Numbered from the stretch's first letter, positions 46,874 through 59,536 are shown. The stretch: DNA of 64,000 nt from Spinacia oleracea (GCF_020520425.1 NC_079489.1:22158001-22222000), one strand, 5' to 3'. Numbers and translations are program-made. Notes: generated by a model from the sequence alone, not told the origin.

Positions 46874-47890
46874 CCTACTATGTTCAAGGATGCACAAGCT
46901 TTTATTATGGCTTGTGATGCGTGCCAGAGGGTCGGCAGTATTTCGAGGAGGTATGAGATGCCACAAAACGGGATTCTTGAGGTCGAGGTTTTTGATGTGT
47001 GGGGAATTGACTACATGGGACCATTCCCATCGTCCAAGGGTAATCTGTATATCCTTGTTGATGTAGATTATGTGTCGAAGTGGGTGGAAGCCGTTGCCTC
47101 ACCTACTAATGATGCTAAGACGGTCATTTCTCTGTTTAAGAAAGTCATTTTTCCTAGATTTGGGGTTCCGCGAGCTTTGATCAGTGATGGAGGGTCACAC
47201 TTCCATGAGAAGCATCTGGATGCGCTCCTGCGCAAGTATGGAGTTTATCACCGCACTGGGCTAGCCTACCACCCCCAGACGAGTGGGCAAGTTGAGGTCT
47301 CCAACAGGGAGATCAAATCTATCCTTGAGAAAGTGGTGGCAAAGTCTAGGAAGGATTGGAGCGATAAGCTGGATGATACTCTGTGGGCATATAGAACCGC
47401 CTTTAAGACACCTATTGGTGCCTCCCCGTATCGGTTGGTGTATGGCAAGGCGTGTCATTTACCGGTAGAAATGGAGTACAAGGCTTATTGGGCAATCAAA
47501 CAGCTCAATATGGATGCAAAGTTAGCCGGTGAGAAGCGGTTACTTCAATTGAATAAGCTAGATGAATTTCGATTACAAGCTTACGATAGTGCCCGGATTT
47601 ACAAAGAAAAGACTAAGCGGTGGCACGACAATCACATTCTGCATAGAGAGTTCGCGGTGGGCGACAAGGTTCTACTATTCAACTCTAGGCTTAAGTTGTT
47701 TCCTGGAAAACTTAAGTCTAGATGGTCTGGGCCGTTCACCGTGACTATGGTAAGCAAGTTTGGGTCAGTTGAAGTAGAAAACAATAATGGTGAGCGATTC
47801 AAAGTCAACGGGCAACGTCTGAAGTTGTACCATGATGGGGCTACTGTAGGAGTGGTTGAGATTCATCACCTCAATCCCTCCGCCCCATGA
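46874..47890 (+). pseudogene. Athila integrase
   Basis: The frame is open from 46880 to the stop at 47890 (336 codons). The finger's second half is ACDACQRVG. The DDE core shows [17 protein letters not shown] and [12 protein letters not shown]-terminal region with GPFTVTMV follows. The core is intact, but it is cut off from its N-terminus by the stop at 46873. Confidence 0.9.
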
Positions 47891-47940
47891 ACTGCATATT
47901 CGAGGTAATGTGGTCGAGCGGGACCTAGAAATAAACCAAC

Positions 47941-48497
47941 TAGGGATAGAAATATCCAGTGGATGATCCAATAACCCGGTCACCCGCTCTAATTAAACGG
48001 ATGAAAACCCGAAATAAATGGATGAAAAGCGGGTGATGGATGCGGGTCGGATGCGGGTGATGTTTTTTCATCCATCACTCGACCCACCACCCGTATATCA
48101 CCCGATCCATCACCCATTTATTTTATATATATTATTTTTACTTTTGTTTTAAACATAAAAATGTGTTAGTAAATCCATTATTTATTAAAGTTAGTGTTTG
48201 TTTAATTTTTTTGGGTTACTAAGTTATGCATGATGAGAAACAATTATATGTTTCGGTAGTAAATGTTGTATATAAGATTTTTTTTTTGGTTAATTATTAT
48301 GCATATTCTAAGGTGGTGAATTTTTAGTGGTTAATAGTTTTCACCCGATCCACCCGGTTCACCCGCGGGTGATGGATGGACGGAATGCGGGTGATGAGTA
48401 AAGCGGGTGACGGATGGACCGGGTGGAGCGGATGAAAGCGGGTGATGGATGCGGGTGATGCTCCACCCGATCCAAATCCCACCCATTTCCATCCCTA
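47941..48497. mobile_element. Non-autonomous hAT-like element, CACCCG body
   Basis: The ends TAGGGATAGAAAT and ATTTCCATCCCTA are inverted repeats. A perfect 8-bp TSD, AAACCAAC, lies at 47933-47940 and 48498-48505. The flanks hold degenerate GCGGGTGATGGATG motifs in both orientations around an AT-rich centre. It is inserted 50 bp after the integrase stop. Confidence 0.92.
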
Positions 48498-48689
48498 AAA
48501 CCAACGCTTTGCGGGAGGCAACCCGTACTTTATTGCTTTCGATAGTATAGTTTAGTTTTGTGTGTTTTATAGTTTATCCTTTACATTAGAGAGGTGAGGA
48601 GATGGTATTTTTACTATTTTGGGCGTTTGATGATGTGCAGGTGTAAGCTCCCAAGCGCGAAAAGTTAGAAAACATCGTAAGGAGCAAGT

Positions 48690-49045
48690 TTGCAAATCGC
48701 CCGGTGGGCACCGGGCGAAAACCGCCCGATTGGGCGCGTGTTGAAGGAAATAAATTCGTCTCTTTCCGCCCGTCGGGCAGACCTGAGCCCGTCGGCCAGG
48801 ATACCAGCTGCAGGCCCGACGGGCGATTGCTGGCCCGACGGGCGGGCGTATATGGGAGCTGAAAAAAAGACGAAGACGAGTTTCGTCAATCGCCCGGTGG
48901 GTATCGGGCGAGAGGCGACCGACCGGGCGCGTGCGGATAGTTTCAAAATTGTCGCCCTTCGCCCGGCGGGCGGACCTGTGCCCGTCGGGCTGCCTACGAG
49001 CTAATGGCCCGTCGGGCAGGCGCTGGCCCGGAGGGCGAGAGGAGA
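48690..49045. repeat. Palindromic GC island upstream of Athila ORF
   Basis: Same CGCCCG..CGGGCG hairpin-type units as in the LTR, here in the internal region, ~180 bp before the Athila ORF start. Phrases such as GCCCGACGGGC and CGCCCGGCGGGCGG recur. Stray open frames on both strands are by-products of its composition. Confidence 0.8.
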
Positions 49046-49222
49046 TTTGCGGATTAAAACGCACGGGTTCACTCTTATTCCTTCACTTTACCTCTCAATC
49101 ATCTCCTTCATTCTCTCTCACCCACCATTAAACCCCCAAACCCTAAGATCTTCAAAGCTCCATACTCACCACAAAAAACCCAAATTCCACCAAAAACCTC
49201 AAATACTCAAAAATAAGAAACC

Positions 49223-50728
49223 ATGGGTTCTAGGCAAAAGAGGACTTGCACGGGAGCGTCTAGGAGGCAAGAGGAGGCTTCCACAAGCCGTGCACCACCA
49301 CCACCTCAGTTTGCACCCGATCCGGCTTTCCCGGACATGGTTCTTGTTAGTGAGGAACAACAAACTCTCCTTGCACACCTCAAGCTTCGGAAGGTAGTCC
49401 CTACTCGATTTATATGTCAAAAAACTTTGAATGATATGGGTATTGAGAGGGATGTTAAGAAATTATTTCATGGGTGGGCATGAAGCATATGTTTTCTATG
49501 GTTAGGTTGACATTTAGAAATCTTACTCTTGAATTTCTGAGCTCCTTTAATGTCAAAAAGAATGGATACAAGGATGTCACTAGAGTGTCATTTCGATTGT
49601 TGAATACGAGTTTTGATATGCCTATTAAAGATTTTGGTGCGATATTTGGTTTGTTTGTTGAGCGCAATAGGTTCCCCGGGGAGGGGCATAATAATAGTAC
49701 TGTGTGGGGGAAGTTGACTGGGGAATTCAATCCCAATAGCATGCAACATTTGCACGCCTCTAGCGTGCAACATTTGCACGCCTCTAGCGTGCAACACCCC
49801 GTCCCTTTTGTTTGGTTCCGGTTTATGGCATTTACTATCTTTGGGCGGGATAAAAAGGAGAATGTGAGGAGCACAGAGCTAGAGGTGCTCGGGGGGTATT
49901 TGTTGGATGGTAATGATGGTTATAGGATGAATTTGGCCCATCATTTGACCAATCAGCTGCTTACTACTGCCACCCACCGCTACTTGACCGATATTGCTTT
50001 AGGGGGTCTGGTCACCCACATTGCCATAGCGGTGGCAAACTTTGCTGAGAGGGACCATGCTGCAGTCCGGGGTAACAATTTGTTGGACATAGAGTATTTT
50101 GGGAGTCTTTAAAGGGTACACTTTGAGTACGGGGCACTTTTTCTCGTTCAAATGTCATGGATGTTCCAGAGGAACGCCCTCTTTACTCTACCGGACACTT
50201 CAGGGCTCACCCGTTTTGAGAGGGGTCAGTCCCATTACCTGTATGTAGGTGAGCAGGCGCCACCATTACCTGAGCCCCAACCCCAGCCACAGCCCGAGGC
50301 CGCGCCTCGTACCTACTTCCGTAGGGGTGGGCGAAGAGAGAGGGAGGCGAGACAGAGAGGTAGTCCGGCTCCACAGGGGGAGCAAGGGTCTTTGGAGGAG
50401 CGTATGGATAGGTTGGAGATTCACTTCGATCACTTTGAAAGTGATCACCAGAGGGCCATGTTCCCTATATATGACCACTTTGCTCGAGAGGGTGTCGTGC
50501 CTCGGGAGGCCCAGCATCCTTCATGGTTTGGTTACCCGGCGGAGGGCTATGGAGTCCCGGGCGCTAGGGGCACCTTTACACCCACTCACTACTACGGTGG
50601 GTATGGAGAGGGCCCTAGCCACGGATATGCTGATGATGATGATGGCCAAGGCCATCAGTGATGCTGTTGATGATGAGGATGGTTCGGTTCCCCTTGAGCC
50701 AATGAGGACATTGTCTGATTTGGTTTGA
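49223..50728 (+). pseudogene. Athila-family ORF after pol, disrupted
   Basis: The ATG at 49223 follows a polypyrimidine leader. The frame stops at 49483 (86 codons), restarts at 49474 in another frame for about 210 codons to 50112, and continues at 50152-50661. The content fits the Athila ORF family found 3' of pol (occupying the env-like position): an N-terminal basic segment, a conserved middle (FRNLTLEFLSSF; DFGAIFGLF; GLVTHIAIAVA) and a Pro/Gln/Arg-rich C-terminus with acidic repeats. The function is not established; no clear membrane segment is seen. Confidence 0.75.
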
Positions 50729-51916
50729 GGGGGGTTTCAAATTACCTGTACACATTAGGTATGTTTTCTTTTCATTTCGTGTTTCCTATTTATTTTGGTG
50801 TGTTTTGGTGTGCTTTTGTATGTTTATTACTTTCTAGATTAGTTTATTGCTTTGAAAAAAAATAGAAAATACAAAAATACGTGTCGACCAATGAGACTTA
50901 GACAATTAATTCCCTGTGCCTCTTTGGTTCGAAAATGTATTTTGATGATTCAAGCTGATAAGACAGGTAAGCATCATGGATTGACTGTTTGATGTATGAA
51001 CTACAGTTATATTAACTCTTGTCAAAGGTCAACTTTGTCCCACTTTTCGTATGTATAATGCTGGGTTGTGGTTAGGTGTGAGGTTTTGAGCCTTGATTTT
51101 TCAGAGTGCTTAATTCCTGGTGTTGCATTGATCTGAGTTTTTGGTTTTCGACTATTAGTATGCTTAACACACTTGCACTTTGCGCATGATGAAAGGCCAT
51201 TCTTTAGGAAGCCTTCAGACGACTTTAGATACATCTGTTCCTGCCTTTTCTTTCCCATGTTTAGCCTTGACCATTTCTTTCATTTAACTCCACAAAATAG
51301 CCCTTATTAGCCCCGTTGGTTACTTATCCCGAGTCTAGCTTGGGGGAGCTATCATTTGTTAGTATCAGTTCGTTTTGTTGAGATGGTTGGCTTTAAAAGC
51401 CTAGGTTACTCAAGGTTGTATTTCTGTGTACTCGGGAAGTTAGCAAGGAAAGAGGTGTAATCATTAGTTGGCACCTAAAGTGTGTGGTTATGGGTATTAT
51501 GGTTTGTACATATCTAGTTTTCTTATTTTCGTCGTTATATACATAAGTCAAAAAAAAAATCAAAAAAAAAATATGTCATTTATTTTGTAGTATTAGAAAA
51601 GCAAGGAAAAGGGTAGAAGTCGATTCATACTTCGAAATTTGTCGGTTACCTCCTCCCTTATGGTGTTATTTTGGTTATTGATGAGTTATGTTTTCCGGAG
51701 ATGATTTCGATATATTGATTGGTTGTTTTTGCTCCCCAAGTTAGACTTTATACTCTCACATATCCAGAATATTCCTTACCCCTTGTTTATACCCAGCCAA
51801 CATTACAAGCCTATATAAAGACCTTTTTGATCATCGTGCAATGTGTGTATAACAATAGGTTGAAAATAGTCGTTTATCAAGGGCCAAAGAGCATATGCGC
51901 ATTTCGAGTCGACTCC
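50729..51916 (+). other. Athila 3' untranslated spacer
   Basis: Non-coding sequence between the Athila ORF and the inserted reverse LTR. It has an AAAAAAATC-type run near 51549-51572 and no other feature. Confidence 0.5.
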
Positions 51917-52999
51917 GGTGTTGACAGGCTAAAGTCGTATCACCTAATCAAAAATAACCTAAGGTCAACTAGCTAGGTAGCAAGGGGATTCAGGATCGAA
52001 TCCACAGGGAAACAGGCGTTCTTTCTACTATCAATTAATTAATCTAGACTATTGTGAACAAGAATTGGTTGGTGGTTTATATGCTAAGACTACGAACGAT
52101 AATTAAACAAGGATGAATCAATATATTAAGGAATCTAGGGCATAGGTTCGCCAACAAATAATAATCCAGGACATTGAACAATCACGATAATCAACAAGGT
52201 AATTAATTAGACTAGCATGCTCTCTCAAGTCGATACTAATCATAGACTTAGAATTAACGGGCTCTCGCTACGTATTAACTCTAATTCCACCTATTGACAC
52301 AAGCCTAAACATCAAATTGCATCTCTCGAATCTTAATTTGATATTGCATAACTACCACAATTAAACCTGCGCAAATCTAATTGTATAGTGAAATAAACCA
52401 ATCAATAGGAATCAATTACAATGCCAACAATCATAATCATTCAATCATCCCTTCATATTATTCATGGATCCCCAACCCTAGAAATTAAACTACTCAAGCA
52501 TGTTGACAATAAACAAAGCAATAATCATAATTGAAAGCATTATTAAAGCAAGACAATGAATTAAAATAAGAAACAATGCCTATTTGAAGAACAAAGGAAA
52601 GTGAAAGCTTGAATTTTTATTGAGAATTAAACTAAGTGTTTTTGCATAAATTAGAGAGAAAACTAGGCTAAGGAAAATAATACTAAGGTTCAATACCAGA
52701 AAATAAGGTGTCCTCTAAAAATAATTAAAGCTTGTTTATATAGTTTGCCAAAATCTACAACCTTTTAAAAGTGAGGAGTTCAATTTCACTATTCATTCAA
52801 TAGTTAAAGTACTGATTTACCCTTATTTTCCTTCACATTTTCATTACTACCCTTTTGCCCTAATTATCTCAGATTGCGCCACGTTCCTTCATCCTTTTCC
52901 TTTGCTTTCTCTGAGCTCAACCCCCCAATCCGTTCTTATCTCTCCCTTCCCCAATCTCTTTCGCCCCCTTCTTCTCCCTCCTGTATCATCGACATTTTC

Positions 53000-53640
53000 T
53001 CTCTCCTTCTAAACAGCTTGCAAATTGTGCAAGCATGACAAGGTTTCTCTCTTCACTATCAGTTTCTCCTGCTTCTCCCTGGTATGCTCTTTTCTCTGAC
53101 TTTTTGAATTAGGGTTTTGTTCTTGCTTTTAATGGTTGAATTTTGTGCATTATGGCTGATTTTAATTGAATTTGCTACTAATTTTGTGTTTCATTGCATG
53201 AATTTGTTTAATTTATGAAGGGATCAGATAATTTTAATTGATTTTGTATGTTTTTAGGTGGATTTTGATTAGTTTTGAGAGTTAATTTTGAAAAAAATAT
53301 TGAATTTCGGTTATGTACTTATGTTATTATTTACTAATCTCATAGTCCGATTCCCTTTTCATTTTCTGTCATTTTTCTCCCAGGAATGTGGTATGGGATG
53401 GAGTTGTGGGTGGATCGAGATTTCTTCCAGTGGTACACTGCAAGTACACTGCATTGAACGCAATTTCTTTATTTTCTTTTTAAAAAATGTGTATTCTTGT
53501 AAATTCTTGTAGATTGCTTTGCTCTTCTTGGCACTAATGCATCAGGGTTTCCCCTTCAAGACTTCATGGGTCATGACTTTATCAATTTCCCCTCCAAGAA
53601 TTCATGGGTGATGTAAACTCGAGATCTTGCTCATTTATCA
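53000..53640 (+). other. Helitron segment resembling a captured 5' gene end
   Basis: A pyrimidine-rich leader, an ATG at 53034 and a possible donor (CCCTG|GTATGC, 53083) look like a captured promoter and first exon. 53507-53615 is exon-like but broken. I do not recognise the source. Confidence 0.3.
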
Positions 53641-54189
53641 AGTTTTGTTCCTTGTTTTTAATTAATATGATTTATTATTAGTCATACTTTCTTTTCGCTA
53701 TTTCTGTTTACCTTAATTTCTCGTTGTCCAATGATTTTGCAAGTGGTATTGAAAGATTGTTTATTCACAATTCCATTTTGCAGGTCTTTGGGTAGTTTAT
53801 GTAAATAACTTTTTGGGAATTAAGCAATCTCTTCGTGGTGGTTACATAGTTATGCCTTGTTTGGAAAGAGATCGAGTAGAGTCAACTGGAAGAATTCATG
53901 AAGCTGCTGAAGGTAAAGTAATAAATTAGTCAGATTCAAATCATGTGATTTTCACAATACTATTTCCTTTTCCCAAGTACTAAATTTGTTCGTAGATTCA
54001 CGAGGTACTTCGAATTCAATTTAGCATTGAAAAAGTATCATTAAATGATTAAATGGTAAAATACGAAGAGATAATATGTTAGATGTCTGTGTTCTTTGAG
54101 GTGAAACATATTGAAATCCACGTTTACCAAGATTGCTACATGCGGTAGTTTCGCTTTCTCATGTTCGGGTAGGTTTATGATTTATTTGT

Positions 54190-55037
54190 TTGATGACAGA
54201 TTTGTAAGAGTTACGAATGTTAGAACTAAGAATTGCGACCGATGACTTATGTCCAACCAACAAAGTGGAGAAGGTGGGTTTGGGTCTGTGTATAAGGTGA
54301 CAAGCTGACAAGTTTCGTTCCATCACATTACCTGCTAAAATGATTTGTATGGTTGCATAGAAAATTTGCTTATAGATTTTCTTTTTCCTGTTTGCAGGGA
54401 AAGCTTAAACATGGAAATATAGCTGCCATCTAAGTTATGTCTATTGAATCGCAACAAGGAGAACGTGACTCTTCAACTGAGATAAAGGTGATCTCATAAA
54501 TCCAACATGAAAACTTGGTTAATATATACAGCCTTTTCGTGGAGGGGAAACATAGGATACTTGTATACAACTATGTAGAAAACAACAGCCTTTCGCACAC
54601 TCTACTAGGTAACTACATTTCATTTTTCTTATCATAGTTCCTTCATCATCTTCATCTATGGTACTTGTACATAAGGATAAAATCTTAATGGGTCTGTTTG
54701 AAATGATTCTATGTGTATAAGTTCAGGAAATCCCGTCATTATGTTACTATTGAGGCGTGCAAGAATCTTAAGTATTTTAACTTATGTGTTGTATATTTTA
54801 TGCAGAGAAACTGTGTGACCTTGATTTTATGGAGAACAAGTTGGAAAATCTGCATATGAGTAGCTCGTGGGCTTGTTTTTCTTCATGATTAAGTTTTTCC
54901 ACAATAGTGCATAGAGAAATCAAGGCATGTAACATCCTGCTCGACAAAGGCCTCAGTCCCAAAATATCATATTTTGGTCTTGCCAGACTTATGCCGCCCA
55001 ATGCCACTCATGTCAATACACGGGTCGCTGGCACATT
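54190..55037 (+). pseudogene. Receptor-like kinase fragment captured by Helitron
   Basis: Exon-like pieces with introns retained: ELRIATDD plus a glycine-loop region ending GFGSVYK (54210-54296, one-base shift); 54398-54608 with EIKVIS, IQHENLV and RILVYNYVENNSL; and 54907-55037 with [12 protein letters not shown] and [12 protein letters not shown]. The type matches cytoplasmic LRK/CRPK1-like kinases. Stops occur in exon 2, HRD is HRE and DFG is YFG, so it cannot encode a kinase. Confidence 0.8.
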
Positions 55038-56239
55038 GTAAGTTAGTTTTGCTTGGCTTCCATCCAGGTCAGTTTTGTAGTCATTGAGTTGGGCCTTCAT
55101 ATTACTATTGAAACTGAAGTCTGACCTAAAAGTTTGTTGCACACTTGGCTTCCAAAGACTCTTACCACTACCATTGATGGTTTATCAGTTGACTTAATAA
55201 CTACAACTTACAAGAACTTAAGCTACTGTTTATATACACCAAAACAGGCTATAACCCCTATGTAGTTTAGATAATTATCCACTTGAATCTTATTTCTCTG
55301 GATAGTTTAGTTGCTTAAGATTGTGGTGGATGCACCTGTATCAATATTGACTCTATCTATGTCCTCAGTAGAAGCTTTCTAGGATTGATGTTGTTACATA
55401 CAAGCATTCGAGAGGCTTGATTAAAACATAAAACAACTTCATCATCTTCTTCATTATTTCCTCTCCCCTACTCTGTTAGACAATTCAGGTGGGGCTGAAG
55501 AACATATAAAAACAACCTCATGCGTAATAATCGTTTCTACTTTATCAGTCATAATGCCAAGTTAATCATCTATGAGTGGAATTTCTTTTATTTTGTGTCG
55601 GCAGTGTTCATTTTTACATTCTATTATTGATTTATTTTCTCTATTGTATACTTTTTTATTTGTATATCTAAAAAAAATAATAAAAGGCTATGTAGTACAT
55701 TTGTTTGACCTTTGCTTTAATATATTTTTTAATGGAGTTGTAAGTAGTTAGGGTCTGTTATTGTTATTCAAAACAAATTACTTAGAGTAGACATCAGGGA
55801 AAGTTATTTGAATATTGTTATTTCTTTGTTTAATCTGAGCAATATGAAATCTGAACACGATATGCTAGAGCTTCTGGCTTTCAGTTATCTCATGAGATTT
55901 TATCGGAATAGCTATGGACCTTTGACATTATCCAGGATCTAAGTTAGGGGGATCTCTAATGGTTGTCACAACCTATTTATGTTCTCTGTAAATTACGGAG
56001 TAGAATTTTCAATTGCAGCTTTGAATTAAAATTTCAAACTGGGAAGAAAGGGAAAGAAATCAATTAAAATAAACATAATTTCTGATACGATTTCCCCTAG
56101 AATATTTCTTCCCCTACCCCCATTTCCCCCCCGTACCACAATTGAAGGTTTTAGGATTTTGTTACTTCGTTAGTACTTCCGATGATTTGTCCCCTTTGTT
56201 GTTTCTTACTTTAGACTCATAATATTTTATTTTCTACTT

Positions 56240-56430
56240 GATGCAGCTGATAATGAAAAAAAACAATGAGGATAAATTGTCCCATTTATATGAAGAAGGC
56301 CAAGAACTCTTAGGGTCGTTTATGCGGGCACAAAAACATTCTGATTAGGCTATAGAGATCTTTGAATGCCCAATTCAGTGGTACCGGATAACGCCTAACA
56401 GCGAAAAGGAGAAGCTTATATGAGGTACCA
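56240..56430 (+). pseudogene. Unassigned captured exon in Helitron
   Basis: After a TTGATGCAG acceptor, a reading frame with KLSHLYEEGQELLGSF and FECPIQWYRIT looks like a conserved plant exon, with one internal stop. The source gene is not recognised. Confidence 0.35.
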
Positions 56431-57678
56431 ATTGTTAGTATATTGTAGAGAAGCATTACTGATATATTTGTATATGGGACATACATTCAATCTGTAGGAT
56501 AAAATAAATTCTGCAGCTTGTTTTTGCCTATTTGCCACTAATGTGATTATTTTCTTATCATGAAATTTGACCATTTTTCATATGTTTGAGATAAACATAT
56601 TGTTTCTCATTGTAGAAAATACTTGCTCAGTTGCTTCATTGATTATACTCATGATATGATTGATTCAATTCTCCATTTATTGTTCTTGGAGATTTACGGG
56701 TGCTAATGTAATTGGAGCTTTACGGAGTTCACCCGTTTATATAAATTTCAATTTGTTTGCGGGTTTGGATGTTTCAGATTAGGGTTACAATTCTGATTAT
56801 CTAATCCTATCCAAGCTTATCTCATTGTAGCTTTTGATAAATAGATGAGAGTATTCTTGGGGATTGTTTTTCTGTTTGAATTTGTTTCATTTTACTGGCT
56901 CTTTATTCTCTTTAATAAGTTCCCTATTCCAATTACATTTTGTTCATTGGATATACAGACCTATCGCGTGAATGATGAAAATGTTGGAAGCCCATTGTGT
57001 ATCTGCTAGAAATTGGAATTATATACTGTGGGATGTTGTTATAGTATGCTAATGAGGGAGTTTTGAGTGAGATGGTTATCTTGATAATTTTTTTCCCTTC
57101 AGGTGGCATTTTAGTATATCTTTGTACAAGCTTTTTTGACAAAGACTCAGGCATATATTGTTGGATGCAAAGGTAATCCATTTATATCCTACTATTACGA
57201 TGCTTAGGAGTTAAAGATCATTAGGTTGGTGGAAAGTATATTGATATCATCTATTTCCCATTATTATCATGTAATTTTTTCTTATCAAAGTGCTCATTCT
57301 GAAACTGGCTTGACTCGTAGGATTTTCTATTTGGACTTATATGACTTTTGACATATAGCATATGATTGTCTGTCATTCCTTATTGATCAGTCCTTCTTAC
57401 TTTTATGTCTCATATGCTACATTCACACTAAATGTTTCCTTCATCACTCTCCTTGATTCAAATGAAGCTTTTAGCATATGTACGTGATGATATCTCTCTA
57501 ATATTCTTTAAAGTGTTGAATTTGGCAATGGAAAGCTGAATTAGTTTGCAAACATGCATAGAGTGTTCAGAAATTACTGAGAATATTTGAGGGTAGTGGC
57601 ATGATTCATGTCAAGAATACTTAAACTTGTGTAGTTTTGTCCATCTTTGTGAAGCTTACCTGTTGTTCTTCTACTTAG

Positions 57679-57899
57679 GTGTGTTTGGTTCAACCAAAGT
57701 CAGAAATCGATCTTCAGTTTGAATCGACTAAGCTGAGCACTCCTTGGGGCTATCTTAGATAGCCTTGGGTGTTACAACTTTTGGAACAATTGCTTTGACA
57801 AGTGGTTTCTTTGTCAAGCCTGGTGCAACATTCAATGACTACCTGGCTAATGTTGTACCTCTTTTTGATGGATTTCTGACCATTTTGGGTGTTTCTGAG
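57679..57899 (+). pseudogene. EGY2-like metalloprotease fragment captured by Helitron
   Basis: After an acceptor at 57677-57678, QPKSEIDLQFESTKLSTPWG continues, after a frame break near 57753, as LGVTTFGTIALTSGFF and PGATFNDYLANVVPLFDGF, ending at a donor GAG|GTGCG. This matches the region before the zinc-binding part of the chloroplast EGY2-type protease by recall. No catalytic motif is included, so it is a fragment only. Confidence 0.7.
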
Positions 57900-58331
57900 G
57901 TGCGTCATCTCATGCATTTGGCTTTTATATATGAAATTAGTTATGAATGTATTTTTTTGATTTGATATTAACTTGAACTTGTGTTGTATCAAGATTATGG
58001 AAAATAAGCAAGAAACATGCAACAATGCCAATGTTCCTCGAAGTTAAAATTACAGTCTTTTAGTCGTGGTGAACAGAATTTGTTCTCTCTGCTATATTTC
58101 AATTTTGTTTATGCTGAAATTAGTTTGTACAAAAGGCTGTAATTTTCAAGATTCATTGAATTATTAGATGTATATGATTTATTTATAATTTCTTATTTTG
58201 GTAAGAAAGATACTTTGTGTATGTTGCGCTTGAAATTAAATGAAAAATGTAATTTGGTTTATATGAAATACAACGTTCAATGGTTATGAAATGAAGAATG
58301 TATCTAATTATACTTTTAAATTTGTACGTAG

Positions 58332-58413
58332 TTCCATCCCGGTTCCAGGTGATTCTGGGAACGATTCTCAACCCCGCCCTTATGGCTCATTCGCACACAA
58401 AAAAAAAAAAAAA
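58332..58413 (+). mobile_element. 5'-truncated SINE inside the Helitron
   Basis: An 82-bp body ending in an A-run (58399-58413), with a perfect 20-bp TSD from ACTTTTAAATTTGTACGTAG at 58312-58331 and 58414-58433. Its sequence (TTCCATCCCGGTTCCAGGTG) matches the 3' part of the SINE at 7744-8649. Box A is missing through 5' truncation. Confidence 0.9.
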
Positions 58414-58625
58414 ACTTTTAAATTTGTACGTAGAGAGTGGTTTTTTTGGATATGGATATGAACACATTGTAATTCACATAATATATCAATTATAATTTCA
58501 CAAATAATATGAATTACAATTTCCCAAACAATTTTTGCTACCTTGGGGGACGGCGCGCGTTAGCGCGTCGGCCAACAACTAGTAAAGCCTAAAAAACGGA
58601 AAGTAAATGCGCGAAAAACTGCTGG

Positions 58626-58860
58626 AGGTTGGCGTCGCCCGATCGGGCGTCGCTTCGCCCGATCGGGCGATCCACTCGATAGTCGGCCCGATCGGGCCAA
58701 AATCCGCCCAATCGGGTGGATTGTGAACTCTCCACATAGGCTCCAGGATGACCGCCCGATCCGGATCGGGCGAGCTGCGCCCGATCGGGCGCGCGTTGAT
58801 GAGTCCAATTCGCTTTAATTCCGCCCGATGGTTGCATTTCGCCCTCAGCTCCCAGGGCGA
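58626..58860. repeat. Palindromic CGCCCGATCGGGCG island in reverse LTR
   Basis: At least four CGCCCGATCGGGCG-type palindromes plus half-sites, in the reverse Athila-family solo LTR. The spacer dinucleotide (AT) differs from the host element's islands. Confidence 0.85.
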
Positions 58861-59155
58861 TTTGCAATCTTCAATATAACTCGCCCATATCACTAAGTCT
58901 AACTCTCAGGCTCAACCATAAGCATCCAAGGCTCCCAAAAGTCGACGATGGAGGTCCCGAACTTCCTCGGGCTCATATAGTGGCCTAGATCAACATGAAA
59001 CAGGTCTAAAAAGACGAATTTCTCATAATCAAACCTGAAACTCAAGGCACACTCAACAACACACATTAGTACTAGAAACGGCTCCTAAGAGCACGTTTGA
59101 CACATAAAAGTACTAAGGGACGGGGGTAAAAATACTATATAAAACATGCATATCA

Positions 59156-59536
59156 GGTGTAGGTTGAGTGTTTAGGAGAACCTTCAAACACACTAGTGAT
59201 GTGAGTTGGGAGGGGCTACTACTCATTTGATAGTATGCATGTTCATAATGGGAAGGTGAGTGAACGGGCCACAATTGGTTCGCTTAGCCCGCCACATAAC
59301 GAGAGGAGTGATTCACTTGGTGAGGCCCAATCTTGATTTTATACATATGTCTTGTGAGCTTTGCTTGAACTTTGTACCGGTTTGATGTGTAACTGTGGGG
59401 ACTAGAGATTTCGGTCATGATATTTGCCTGCCTTGATTTGACTCTTGTTTTATCATCCATCCTTTTGCGTAGATTTTGGGATGAGTTAATCGTTTATGTC
59501 TCATTGATGATATTTGCTTAGGGACAAGCAAAGTTT
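59156..59536 (+). other. Athila internal 3' sequence
   Basis: Non-coding remnant of the host Athila between the reverse solo LTR and the polypurine tract. No gene is seen. Confidence 0.6.

Larger units (their letters stand above)
52754..58582 (+). mobile_element. Non-autonomous Helitron with gene fragments
   Basis: It begins TCTACAACC after an A and ends CTAG before a T. The LTR sequence on each side (GTTTGCCAAAA and TAAAGCCT...CGGAAAG) joins exactly across it when compared with the intact LTRs, so the A/T target is confirmed without relying on a consensus. A GC-rich hairpin (58549-58569) lies 10-13 nt before the CTAG end. No Rep/helicase is present. The interior carries receptor-kinase and EGY2-like exon fragments, unassigned exon-like pieces and a SINE. 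Confidence 0.88.
51922..59155 (-). mobile_element. Reverse solo LTR of the same Athila family
   Basis: It starts TGACAGGCTAAAG and ends CATGCATATCA on the plus strand, the complement of the Athila LTR ends. A perfect TSD, GGTGT, lies at 51917-51921 and 59156-59160. Without the Helitron it is about 1.4 kb. It is more diverged from the host element's LTRs than they are from each other, so it comes from another family member. Its GC island (58626-58860) uses the exact palindrome CGCCCGATCGGGCG. Confidence 0.92.
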
